DNA of 15,479 nucleotides, taken from assembly GCA_050485385.1 (NCBI GenBank), contig JBJHBG010000113.1, positions 1 to 15,479 of the forward strand, read 5' to 3'. Within the stretch, counting starts at the first letter, position 1. Every line of letters begins with the position of its first letter. Below the pieces are notes generated by a model. The model made no database searches. It saw nothing but the letters and a program-made list of their open reading frames with translations, and had not been told where the DNA came from. This stretch comes from RECO01 sp050485385. Its GTDB lineage: Bacteria > Pseudomonadota > Alphaproteobacteria > Geminicoccales > Geminicoccaceae. Positions 6,682 to 13,188 of the stretch are shown one piece after another. A program made the position numbers and the translations under genes.

Positions 6682-7653
6682 TCACACGTCCTTCAACGGC
6701 GCCGGCTGCCTGCCGCGCACGCGCTCGCGGTAGGTGATGTAGACGACGCTCGCAAAGATCACCGTGCCGCCGACGAACGTGGCGACGTCCGGGATCTCGG
6801 CGAAGAGCACGAAGCCAAGAATGGCCGACCAGACGAGCCGGGTGAAGTCGACCGGCAGCACCACGGTGGTATCCGCCAGCCGCAGCGACTGCGACAGGCA
6901 GAGCTGGGAGAGGGTCCCGCACGCCCCGAGCGCCACCAGCAGCCAGAGTTCGTCCGAGGTCGGCCAAGTCCAGAAGGGCAGGGCGGCGATCAGCGTGATC
7001 GGCAGCAACACGACGGTCGCATAGAAGGTGATGGCGACGGTGCTCTCGGTGCGCGACAGCAGCTTGATGAACACCAGCGCCAAGCCCCAGAAGAAAGCGG
7101 AGGTCAGGGTCAGCGCGGCACCGGCGGTGATCAGCGTCTCGCCGCCCGGCCGGATGACGATCAGCGCCCCGGCGAAGCCGACCACCATCGAGAGGGCGCG
7201 GCGGATGCCGACCACTTCCTTCAGGATCGGAATGGCGAGCGCTGCGGCGAACAGCGGTGCCGTGAACGAGAGCGCGGTGACGGTGGCGAGCGGGGTGAGC
7301 GTAAGTGCGGTGAAGAAGCAGAGCATGGCGACGGCGTCGCTGCCGCCGCGCACCAGCATCAGCCTCGGCCGGGTGAGCCGCAGTTGACCGATACCCTGCC
7401 GCCAGAGGATGGGCAGGATGAAGCCGAGGCCGAACACGTTGCGGAAGAACGCGACCTCGAACGGGTGCATGCCCTCGCTGGCCGCCCGCACCAGTACGTG
7501 CATGACGACCATGCCGATCGCCGCGATCGCCATGAGCAGGACCGCGCGCACGGTCGGCGAGAGGCCGCGATAGCGGCCAAGGGGCGAGGTGGAGGGGGAG
7601 CGCGAGGCGGGTCTCCGACGTCGACGGAAGCAGCCGACCGGCCAGGCCGGCAA
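6682..7653 (-). CDS. DMT-superfamily (EamA) transporter
   Basis: This is a drug/metabolite-type inner membrane transporter with two EamA repeats and about ten membrane helices across roughly 290 residues. Helix 1 begins at VRAVLLMAIAAIGMVVMHVLVRAA, followed by FFRNVFGLGFILP. The second half opens near GAALTLTSAFFWGLALVFIK and ends at GGTVIFASVVYITYRERVRG. The substrate cannot be read from sequence. The start is uncertain. TTG 7653 has AAGGG six bases upstream and gives a 34-residue Arg-rich leader; GTG 7551 gives the usual family N-terminus; ATG 7533 is also possible. The gene lies between the fasciclin and phosphatase genes on one strand and may share their transcript, although two hairpins separate it from the fasciclin gene. 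Confidence 0.88.
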   Translation of the reverse strand: MPAWPVGCFRRRRRPASRSPSTSPLGRYRGLSPTVRAVLLMAIAAIGMVVMHVLVRAASEGMHPFEVAFFRNVFGLGFILPILWRQGIGQLRLTRPRLMLVRGGSDAVAMLCFFTALTLTPLATVTALSFTAPLFAAALAIPILKEVVGIRRALSMVVGFAGALIVIRPGGETLITAGAALTLTSAFFWGLALVFIKLLSRTESTVAITFYATVVLLPITLIAALPFWTWPTSDELWLLVALGACGTLSQLCLSQSLRLADTTVVLPVDFTRLVWSAILGFVLFAEIPDVATFVGGTVIFASVVYITYRERVRGRQPAPLKDV

Positions 7654-7673
7654 CCGAGACCCTTAGCGCTGGA

Positions 7674-7700
7674 GGGCCGGCGCGGAAGTGCCGCCGGCCC
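7674..7700 (-). terminator. Strong GC hairpin between the fasciclin and DMT genes
   Basis: GGGCCGGCG (7674-7682) and CGCCGGCCC (7692-7700) form a perfect 9-bp stem with a 9-nt loop. It lies about 42 nt past the fasciclin stop and about 21 nt before the DMT start. There is no U-tract, so it could be a weak terminator, an mRNA-stabilising 3' structure or an attenuator lowering expression of the downstream genes. Confidence 0.4.
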
Positions 7701-7716
7701 CGTGGCTGCCATGCAG

Positions 7717-7735
7717 GCGGCGGTGCGACCGCCGC
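7717..7735 (-). terminator. Tight GC hairpin just after the fasciclin stop
   Basis: GCGGCGGT (7717-7724) and ACCGCCGC (7728-7735) form a perfect 8-bp stem with a 3-nt loop, starting six bases beyond the fasciclin stop codon. No U-tract follows. With the neighbouring 7674-7700 hairpin it makes a double structure typical of transcript 3' ends in GC-rich genomes, but termination is not proven. Confidence 0.4.
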
Positions 7736-7741
7736 GCGCGG

Positions 7742-8257
7742 CTAGAGGTCCGGCGGGATGATGACGTAGTCGAGCAGGTGGATAACGCCGTTCGCCGCCG
7801 GAATGTCGGCGTGCAAAATGGTCGAGCCATTGACCCGGATGAACTTGAGGTGGCCCTCGATGGTGATCGGGTAGCCGTCGACGCTCTTGACGGTCTGGAC
7901 CTGACCGAACAGGTCACTGCTGGCGGAGCGGCCGGGGATCACGTGGTAGGCCATCAGCTTGTTCAGCCACGCTTGGCCGGCGGGGGTGAACAGCACCTCG
8001 CGGATGCCCAGCGGCAGCCGCTCGAAGGCGTGGTCGGTGAAGGCGAACACCGTGTAGGTGCCACCGTCCGACAGCTTCGCGCCGTACGGCGTCGCCTCCA
8101 GGGCGCGTGCGAAGACCGTGAACTGGCTGTGCGCCTTGACTTGGTCGACCAGGTTGTAGGCCCGGTCTCGGGCCTCGGCCACGGGGGCCGCGAGAACCAG
8201 TCCCAGGCCGACGGCGACGAACGGGACCAAGCGTAAAGCGAACCGGCATGACCACAT
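7742..8257 (-). CDS. Secreted fasciclin (FAS1)-domain protein
   Basis: This 171-residue protein has a signal peptide (about 1-29, hydrophobic core VPFVAVGLGLVLAAPV, cleavage after AEA). One FAS1 domain fills the rest. Conserved FAS1 landmarks are the H1 box YTVFAFTDHAFERLP (68-82), the YHVIPG turn (104-109) and the H2 box NGVIHLLDYVIIPP (156-169). FAS1 domains usually mediate adhesion or binding at cell surfaces; small bacterial ones are often stress- or biofilm-related, with the ligand unknown. ATG 8257 has GGAGGT eight bases upstream. A perfect EcfG-type promoter lies about 70 bp upstream on the same strand. The genes downstream (DMT transporter, phosphatase) could receive some of this transcription. 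Confidence 0.92.
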   Translation of the reverse strand: MWSCRFALRLVPFVAVGLGLVLAAPVAEARDRAYNLVDQVKAHSQFTVFARALEATPYGAKLSDGGTYTVFAFTDHAFERLPLGIREVLFTPAGQAWLNKLMAYHVIPGRSASSDLFGQVQTVKSVDGYPITIEGHLKFIRVNGSTILHADIPAANGVIHLLDYVIIPPDL

Positions 8258-8327
8258 CGCGAGAGACCTCCGAACCTATGGACAGCGCGTTTTCGGCGTC
8301 CATCTCGAGATTTCGGATGAACTTGGC

Positions 8328-8353
8328 AACGTCGTGCCCGTTTCACACGTTCC
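8328..8353 (-). promoter_or_regulatory. EcfG-type (general stress response) promoter of the fasciclin gene
   Basis: On the minus strand GGAAC (8349-8353) and CGTT (8328-8331) are separated by exactly 17 nt, a perfect match to the alphaproteobacterial EcfG consensus. Transcription would start near 8320 and give a leader of about 60 nt before ATG 8257. The element lies in the 113-nt spacer shared with the divergent SDR gene. Confidence 0.65.
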
Positions 8354-8370
8354 GGTCAAGGAGATGCCTC

Positions 8371-9114
8371 TTGCTTACCAGCTTCCACGCACCGTTGCGT
8401 GCCGCCGTCATCGGTGCCGGCGGTGGCCTCGGCGGTGCTTTCGTGCGCACCCTCGGGGCGGATGCGGCGGTCGGCCGCATCGAGGCGTTCGCGCGCAATG
8501 CCGCGCCTGCGGCCACGGGCAAGGTGGTGTCGCACCAGCTCGACCTCGACGACGATGCGAGCCTCGACGCGGCTGCGGCGGTGCTGGGCGACGGGCCTTC
8601 GCTCGATCTCGTCGTGGTCGCGACCGGCATGCTGCACGACCAAGGTCGAGGCCTCGCGCCGGAGAAGAGCTGGCGGCAGCTCGATCGCAGTGCCCTCCTG
8701 CGCTCGTTCGAGGTCAACGCGGTCGGGCCGGCGCTCCTGGCCGGCCGCCTCCTGCCGCTGCTGCGGCGCGACCACAAGGCTGCCTTCGCCGTCCTCTCGG
8801 CGCGGGTCGGCAGCATCGAGGACAACCGGCTCGGCGGCTGGTACGCCTATCGCGCGGCCAAGGCGGCACTCAACCAGCTCGTCCGCACGCTGGCGGTCGA
8901 GCTGGCGCGGCGTGCGCCGGAGGCGTTGTGCGTCGGCCTGCATCCCGGGACCGTCGACACCTCGTTGTCGAAGCCCTTCCAAGGCGGCGTGCCGCACGGC
9001 AGTCTGGTGCCGCCGGACGATGCCGCGAGACGGCTCCTGGGCGTGCTGGACGGACTCGGCCCCGGCGACACCGGCCGGCTCTTCGCTTGGGATGGCGCGC
9101 GAGTTCCGTTTTGA
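8371..9114 (+). CDS. SDR-family NAD(P)-dependent oxidoreductase
   Basis: This is a short-chain dehydrogenase/reductase of 247 residues. The cofactor loop is GAGGGLGGA (15-23), the structural Asn is Asn116 in VNAVGP, and the catalytic pair is Tyr160/Lys164 in YAYRAAKAALN. Ser143 or Ser148 in the LSARVGSIEDN segment would complete the site. The SARVGSIxDNxxGGW stretch resembles the CsgA/C-factor-like SDR subgroup, whose substrates are mostly unknown. The frame is open from 8248, but the conserved protein starts at residue 10 or so of the version beginning at TTG 8371, which has AAGGAG seven bases upstream. An ATG at 8364 overlaps the binding site in another frame and is not used. A GNAT gene follows 19 nt after the stop and is probably co-transcribed. 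Confidence 0.88.
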   Translation: MLTSFHAPLRAAVIGAGGGLGGAFVRTLGADAAVGRIEAFARNAAPAATGKVVSHQLDLDDDASLDAAAAVLGDGPSLDLVVVATGMLHDQGRGLAPEKSWRQLDRSALLRSFEVNAVGPALLAGRLLPLLRRDHKAAFAVLSARVGSIEDNRLGGWYAYRAAKAALNQLVRTLAVELARRAPEALCVGLHPGTVDTSLSKPFQGGVPHGSLVPPDDAARRLLGVLDGLGPGDTGRLFAWDGARVPF

Positions 9115-9133
9115 CCGATCCTGCCGGAAGCCA

Positions 9134-9643
9134 ATGACCGAAGCCGCCGCTCCCAACCTCCGCTCCGCCCGCGACGACGACGGCGACGCCATCGCCCACC
9201 TCATCGCTGCCTGCTTCGCCGAATACCCTGGCTGCGTGTTCGATCGCGCCGCCGAGTTCCCCGAACTGGACGCCATCGCCACCCATTTCGCCGGGCAGAT
9301 GGGCGCCATGTGGGTCGCGGAGTGGGGAGGCGGGCTCGTCGGCTGTTTGGCCGTGCGGCCGACCCCTTCGGGCAGCGCGGAACTGCTGAAGGTGTACGTG
9401 GCGGCCGATCAACGCGGCACCGGCCTCGCCCGGCGGCTTTTGGCCGAGGCCGAACGGTACGCAGCCGAAGGCGGCATCGAGCGGATGGAGCTCTGGTCGG
9501 ACACGCGCTTTACGCGGGCGCACCGCTTCTACGTCAAGCACGGCTTCGTCGACACGGGCGAGCGCCGCTTCCTGGGCGACGTCAGCTCGAGCTGGGAGGC
9601 GCGGTTCGTGCGCTCCGGTGCGGTCAGTGCAGCAGCAGGGTGA
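9134..9643 (+). CDS. GNAT-family N-acetyltransferase
   Basis: This 169-residue protein has a single GNAT fold. The acetyl-CoA loop (motif A) is KVYVAADQRGTGLARRLL (86-103), with the expected Q/R-x-x-G-x-G/A pattern at QRGTGLA. Motif B is the segment around ELWSDTRFTRAHRFYVKHGF (119-138), ending in the conserved FYxKxGF. The acceptor substrate is unknown. ATG 9134 is chosen because it gives the normal family N-terminus (RSARDDDGDAIAHLI); the frame opens earlier, inside the SDR gene. The binding site GGAAG is modest, and the gene is 19 nt after the SDR stop, so coupling is likely. Its last 20 bases overlap the end of the convergent ZIP transporter gene. Confidence 0.92.
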   Translation: MTEAAAPNLRSARDDDGDAIAHLIAACFAEYPGCVFDRAAEFPELDAIATHFAGQMGAMWVAEWGGGLVGCLAVRPTPSGSAELLKVYVAADQRGTGLARRLLAEAERYAAEGGIERMELWSDTRFTRAHRFYVKHGFVDTGERRFLGDVSSSWEARFVRSGAVSAAAG

Positions 9644-10364
9644 CGCCGAGCATGGCGGCGAAGGCGAGGGTGACCACGACGCCCAGGGTTTCCGAGCGCA
9701 CCGCCTCGTTCGCTTCCGGCAACAGCTCGGCGAACACCATCCAAAGCATGGCGCCGGCGGCGACGCCGAGACCGAGCGGCAGCCAGGGTGCGAAGGTCAA
9801 AACGAACAGGAACGCCGGCACCGCGAGGAGCGGCTGCGGCAGGCTCGAGAAGATGCTCCAGCCGGCGGCTGCGAGCACGCTGGCGCCGCGTGGCACCATG
9901 ACGAGGGCGATGGCCAACCCCTCGGGTACGTTGTGCAGTGCGATGGCGATGGTGATGAAGTCGCCGAGGTCGCGGCCGCCGCCATAGGCGACGCCGACGC
10001 CGATGCCTTCGGCGGCCGAATGCGCCGTCATGATGCCGACGACGAGCAGCACCTTCTTGGCGGCGGCACCGTGCACGTGGGCGATGCTCGGTCCGTCGTG
10101 CGCGTGCAGCCAGCGACTGGCGGCCACGATCAGGCCGACGCCCAGCACGAGGCCGAGCAGGGTTCGCGGCGCATCGAACGCGAAACCCTCGACGATCAGG
10201 CTGTAACAGGCCGCCAGCATCAGCCCCGCGGCGACGGCGTTGCCCATGGCCAGCCAACGGGCCTCGACCCGAGCTGCGACGGCGAGCGGCAATGCCCCCA
10301 GGCCCGTGGCGAGGGCCGTGATCAGGGCGGCGACGAACACCAAGAGGACGGAAGGCTCGACCAC
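9624..10364 (-). CDS. ZIP-family divalent metal transporter
   Basis: This 246-residue inner membrane protein has about eight helices and imports divalent metal ions, probably zinc. The two signature metal-site helices are present: HSAAEG (His115, Glu119) in helix 4 and HNVPEG (His144, Glu148) in helix 5. The loop before helix 4 is His-rich (LHAHDG and AHVHG, 86-98), typical of a metal-binding cytoplasmic loop. The start is a GTG at 10362-10364 with AAGGAG eight bases upstream; an ATG overlapping that site is out of frame. It is divergent from the lipid-remodelling operon and converges on the GNAT gene with a 20-bp overlap. Nothing in the upstream region clearly matches a Zur or Fur box. Confidence 0.93.
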   Translation of the reverse strand: MVEPSVLLVFVAALITALATGLGALPLAVAARVEARWLAMGNAVAAGLMLAACYSLIVEGFAFDAPRTLLGLVLGVGLIVAASRWLHAHDGPSIAHVHGAAAKKVLLVVGIMTAHSAAEGIGVGVAYGGGRDLGDFITIAIALHNVPEGLAIALVMVPRGASVLAAAGWSIFSSLPQPLLAVPAFLFVLTFAPWLPLGLGVAAGAMLWMVFAELLPEANEAVRSETLGVVVTLAFAAMLGVTLLLH

Positions 10365-10446
10365 GGCGGCATCTCCTTGCCGTCGCGAAATTAGAACGAT
10401 TCCAAACTATGTCCAGACCTCTCCCGGGTCGCCGCCAAGGGATGCA

Positions 10447-10464
10447 TTGTCATGGACGTTTCAC
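10447..10464 (+). promoter_or_regulatory. Candidate Pho box upstream of the lipid-remodelling operon
   Basis: TTGTCAT-GGAC-GTTTCAC has two direct half-sites 11 bp apart, matching the PhoB consensus CTGTCAT-N4-CTGTCAY at 6/7 and 5/7 positions. It stands at the 5' end of a metallophosphoesterase-btaA-btaB cluster, where phosphate control is expected. It overlaps the ATG at 10452, so if it is real, translation begins later, most likely at GTG 10536. No convincing -10 is visible. Confidence 0.4.
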
Positions 10465-11294
10465 GAAATCCTGCTACCCCAAGCCCGGCCGGCGAGGCAT
10501 ATCGGCCATCGCCAGACCATCGGCCGGGGCTCAGTGTGAACGACCTCCCCATCCTGTCCGATCCGTCCGACGCGCAGCGGCCCGCTTCCCGTGTCAAGCA
10601 GCACACCGACACGCTGATCGTATCGGACGTCCACCTCGGCCTGCCCGCGTGCCGGGCCAAGCCGCTGTTGGAGACGCTCCGGGGCTGGCGGTTCGGCCGC
10701 CTCGTGCTGTTGGGCGACATCTTCCACGACCTCGACTTCCGCCGGCTGAACGCCGAGCATTGGGACTTTCTCTCGCACGTGCGCAAGCTTTCGAACCCCA
10801 AGCGCAACGTCGAGGTGGCGTGGGTGCTCGGCAATCACGACCGCAGGGCAGCGCAGGTGGCCTCGCATCTCATGGGCGTCGCCGTCCACGACCGCTACGC
10901 CTGGGAGCAGGACGGGCGGCACTATCTCGCGGTGCACGGCGACGGCTTCGACCGGCTGTTGACCCGTCATCCGATCCTTACCGAATGGGGCGGCCGGTTG
11001 CTCGGGACCACGCAGCGGATGCTCCGCGTCGGCCGGCGCGGCGGCAACTGGATCGCTGGCCGCAGCAATCCCCGTCGCGGCCTCACCGGCAAGGTCCGGG
11101 CGGGGGCCTTGGCGCTCGCCGCCGACCAGGGGGTCGACGCGATCTTTTGCGGTCACACGCACGACGCGCTACACGAGCGCGTGGACGTGTCCGGCGGCAC
11201 GGTCGACTACGTCAACACGGGTTGCTGGACGCGCCTGCCGTCGCATTTTGCCACCGTGGACGCGAGCGGGGTGCATCTGCACGCCTGCCGCTGA
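10452..11294 (+). CDS. Calcineurin-like metallophosphoesterase, candidate PlcP-type phospholipase C
   Basis: The two-metal phosphoesterase set is complete: SDVHLG (Asp59, His61), GDIFHD (Asp89), GNHD (128-130), HGDGFD (His162) and GHTH (His235, His237). The later DYVNTGCW segment matches a group annotated as UDP-2,3-diacylglucosamine diphosphatase-like. That group includes PlcP, which removes head groups from phospholipids under phosphate starvation to give diacylglycerol. The neighbours btaA and btaB consume diacylglycerol, so PlcP is favoured over lipid A synthesis; this is inference from context. No signal peptide is seen. ATG 10452 gives 280 residues with AAGGG upstream, but residues 1-50 look unconserved and a possible Pho box overlaps the ATG. 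GTG 10536 (252 residues, GGGG six bases upstream) is a good alternative. btaA begins 24 nt after the stop. Confidence 0.8.
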   Translation: MDVSRNPATPSPAGEAYRPSPDHRPGLSVNDLPILSDPSDAQRPASRVKQHTDTLIVSDVHLGLPACRAKPLLETLRGWRFGRLVLLGDIFHDLDFRRLNAEHWDFLSHVRKLSNPKRNVEVAWVLGNHDRRAAQVASHLMGVAVHDRYAWEQDGRHYLAVHGDGFDRLLTRHPILTEWGGRLLGTTQRMLRVGRRGGNWIAGRSNPRRGLTGKVRAGALALAADQGVDAIFCGHTHDALHERVDVSGGTVDYVNTGCWTRLPSHFATVDASGVHLHACR

Positions 11295-11318
11295 ACGTGG
11301 CGGCCCCAACGAGGATCG

Positions 11319-12530
11319 ATGATGGCGAATACGCTTCTGCGCGACGCTGCGCTCACCCGCCCGGCACGACGGCGGGACCGCTTGGCGGAGCGGCTGTTCA
11401 CCTGGTCGTTCGACGGCTTCGTCTACAACCAGATCTGGGAGGACCCGGTCGTCGACATGGCGGCGATGGCGCCGCTCGAGGGCAAGCGCATCCTCACCAT
11501 CGCCTCGGCCGGCTGCAACGTCCTCAACTATCTCGACGGCGATCCGGCGGGGATTACGGCGGTCGACCTCAACCCGGCGCACGTGGCCCTCAGCCGACTG
11601 AAGCTGGCGGCGCTCGAACACCTGCCCGACCACGAGAGCTTTTTCCGCTTCTTCGGCCACGGCGCCGATCCGGCCAACGTCGAGGCCTACGATCGCTGTC
11701 TGCGTCCGCACCTCGATGCCGACACCCGCAAGCACTGGGACGAGCGCGACCTTTGGCAACGGCGGCGGGTCGAGCTGTTCCGGCGCGGCCTCTACCGTCG
11801 CTCGCTGCTCGGCCGCACCATCAAGGCGGGCCACGTCACCGCCCGCCTGATGGGCGGCCGGCCCAAGTCCATGCTGGAGGCGAAGAGCCGCGACGAGCAA
11901 CTCCGGCTGTTCGATCGGCACATCGCGCCGGTGTTCGACAAGCGTGCCATCCGCCGTCTCGCCAAGTCGCGCGCCGCCTATTACGGCCTCGGCATCCCGC
12001 CCGCGCAGTACAGGGCGCTGCACGCCGAGAGCGCCGACCCGGCGGCCGAGATCCGCGAGCGGGTGCGGCGCCTCGCCTGCGACTTCGACCTCGAAGACAA
12101 CTACTTCGCGTGGCAGGCGTTCGGCCGGCGCTACGACCTCGAAGGCCGCAAGGCCGTCCCGCCCTATCTGAAGGAGGCGGTCTACGAGCGCATCAAGCCG
12201 CGCGCCGGCCGCGTGCGTATCCTGCACACGCTCCTCGTGGCGCACTTGAAGGACGAGCCAGACCGGAGCTACGACCGCTACGTCTTCCTCGACGCCCAGG
12301 ACTGGATGACCGCGCGGCAGATGACCGATCTCTGGGTCCAGGTGACGCGCACGGCCAAGCCCGGCGCCAAGGTGATCTTCCGCACCGCCGGCGCCGCCAC
12401 CTGCCTGGACGGCAACCTGCCCGAGAACCTGCTCGCCCGCTGGCACTACCACGAGGCCCAGTCGAAGGAGCTGTTCAAGGCCGATCGCTCGGCGATCTAC
12501 GGCGGCTTCCACCTCTACGAACTGGCCTGA
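11319..12530 (+). CDS. btaA: BtaA: S-adenosylmethionine:diacylglycerol 3-amino-3-carboxypropyl transferase
   Basis: BtaA (DUF3419 family) moves the aminocarboxypropyl group of S-adenosylmethionine to the free hydroxyl of diacylglycerol, giving diacylglyceryl-homoserine, the first step to the betaine lipid DGTS. The 403-residue protein shows the family start FVYNQIWEDPVVDMAAM (34-50), an AdoMet-binding segment ASAGCNVLNYL (62-72), the acidic end of the next strand DLNPAHVALSRLK (83-95), and the C-terminal YVFLDAQDWM and IFRTAG segments. No signal or membrane helix is seen; it probably acts at the inner face of the membrane. ATG 11319 and ATG 11322 are adjacent; GAGGA (11311-11315) fits 11322 slightly better. 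btaB follows after 4 nt, so both are probably in one operon with the phosphoesterase. Confidence 0.93.
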   Translation: MMANTLLRDAALTRPARRRDRLAERLFTWSFDGFVYNQIWEDPVVDMAAMAPLEGKRILTIASAGCNVLNYLDGDPAGITAVDLNPAHVALSRLKLAALEHLPDHESFFRFFGHGADPANVEAYDRCLRPHLDADTRKHWDERDLWQRRRVELFRRGLYRRSLLGRTIKAGHVTARLMGGRPKSMLEAKSRDEQLRLFDRHIAPVFDKRAIRRLAKSRAAYYGLGIPPAQYRALHAESADPAAEIRERVRRLACDFDLEDNYFAWQAFGRRYDLEGRKAVPPYLKEAVYERIKPRAGRVRILHTLLVAHLKDEPDRSYDRYVFLDAQDWMTARQMTDLWVQVTRTAKPGAKVIFRTAGAATCLDGNLPENLLARWHYHEAQSKELFKADRSAIYGGFHLYELA

Positions 12531-12534
12531 GCCC

Positions 12535-13188
12535 ATGACCGCCGACGCCGCGGTGCGCATGGAGCGGATGTACCGCTGGCAGCGGCACGTCTACGACCTC
12601 AGCCGCAAGTACTACCTCTGGGGCCGCGACACGCTCATTTCCGAGTTGGATCTCCGGCCCGACGAGCACCTGCTGGAGATCGGCTGCGGCACGGCGCGCA
12701 ACCTCGTCGCCATCGCCGCGCGCTATCCGGGGGCCAGGCTCTACGGCTTCGATGCCGCCGAGCCCATGCTCGAGGTGGGTCGTGCAAAGGTGGCGCGGGC
12801 CGGGCATGGCGACCGCATCCGGCTCGCCTTCGGCCTCGGCGGCAGCGGCAACGAGCGGGCCCTGTTCGACCGGCCCCAGGGCTACGACCGCATCCTCTTC
12901 TCCTACGCGCTCTCGATGTTCGACGACCCGGCTGGCGCCGTCGACAGCGCCGTTGCCGCGCTCGCGCCGGGCGGCCGGCTGCACGTGGTCGACTTCGGCA
13001 CCATGACCGGCATGCCGGCGCCGCTCCGCTGGCTGTTGATGCGCTGGCTCCGCGCCTTCCACGTCCATCCCTCGACAGCTGCGCACGATCGCCTGCGCGA
13101 GCGACGGCAGGCGGATGGGGCCGATCTCCGGTTCAAGGAGCTTGCCGGCGGCTACGCCCAGCTCGTGACCTACCGCCTGCCAGCGTGA
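12535..13188 (+). CDS. btaB: BtaB: diacylglyceryl-homoserine N-methyltransferase
   Basis: BtaB adds three methyl groups from S-adenosylmethionine to diacylglyceryl-homoserine, completing the betaine lipid DGTS. The 217-residue protein has a class I methyltransferase core: motif I LLEIGCGTARNL (46-57), the acidic strand end GFDAAEPMLE (71-80), and ILFSYALSMFDDP (121-133). The N-terminal MYRWQRHVYDLSRKYYLWGRD (12-32) is typical of BtaB. ATG 12535 starts 4 nt after the btaA stop with no clear ribosome binding site, suggesting translational coupling. ATG 12559 is an alternative start close to the conserved segment. The stop overlaps the GTG start of the next gene (GTGA). Confidence 0.92.
   Translation: MTADAAVRMERMYRWQRHVYDLSRKYYLWGRDTLISELDLRPDEHLLEIGCGTARNLVAIAARYPGARLYGFDAAEPMLEVGRAKVARAGHGDRIRLAFGLGGSGNERALFDRPQGYDRILFSYALSMFDDPAGAVDSAVAALAPGGRLHVVDFGTMTGMPAPLRWLLMRWLRAFHVHPSTAAHDRLRERRQADGADLRFKELAGGYAQLVTYRLPA

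Noticed and set aside
6487..7761. A 424-codon plus-strand frame over the phosphatase and DMT genes
   Set aside because: Composition is Gln/Glu/Arg/His-rich without domains, antisense to two recognisable proteins.
10387..10413. AT-rich patch before the ZIP gene considered as a Zur box
   Set aside because: It has no convincing inverted repeat; probably only part of a promoter region.
10452..11294. Assignment of the metallophosphoesterase to lipid A synthesis (LpxH)
   Set aside because: Not excluded, but the coupling to btaA/btaB and the possible Pho box favour a PlcP-type phospholipase role.
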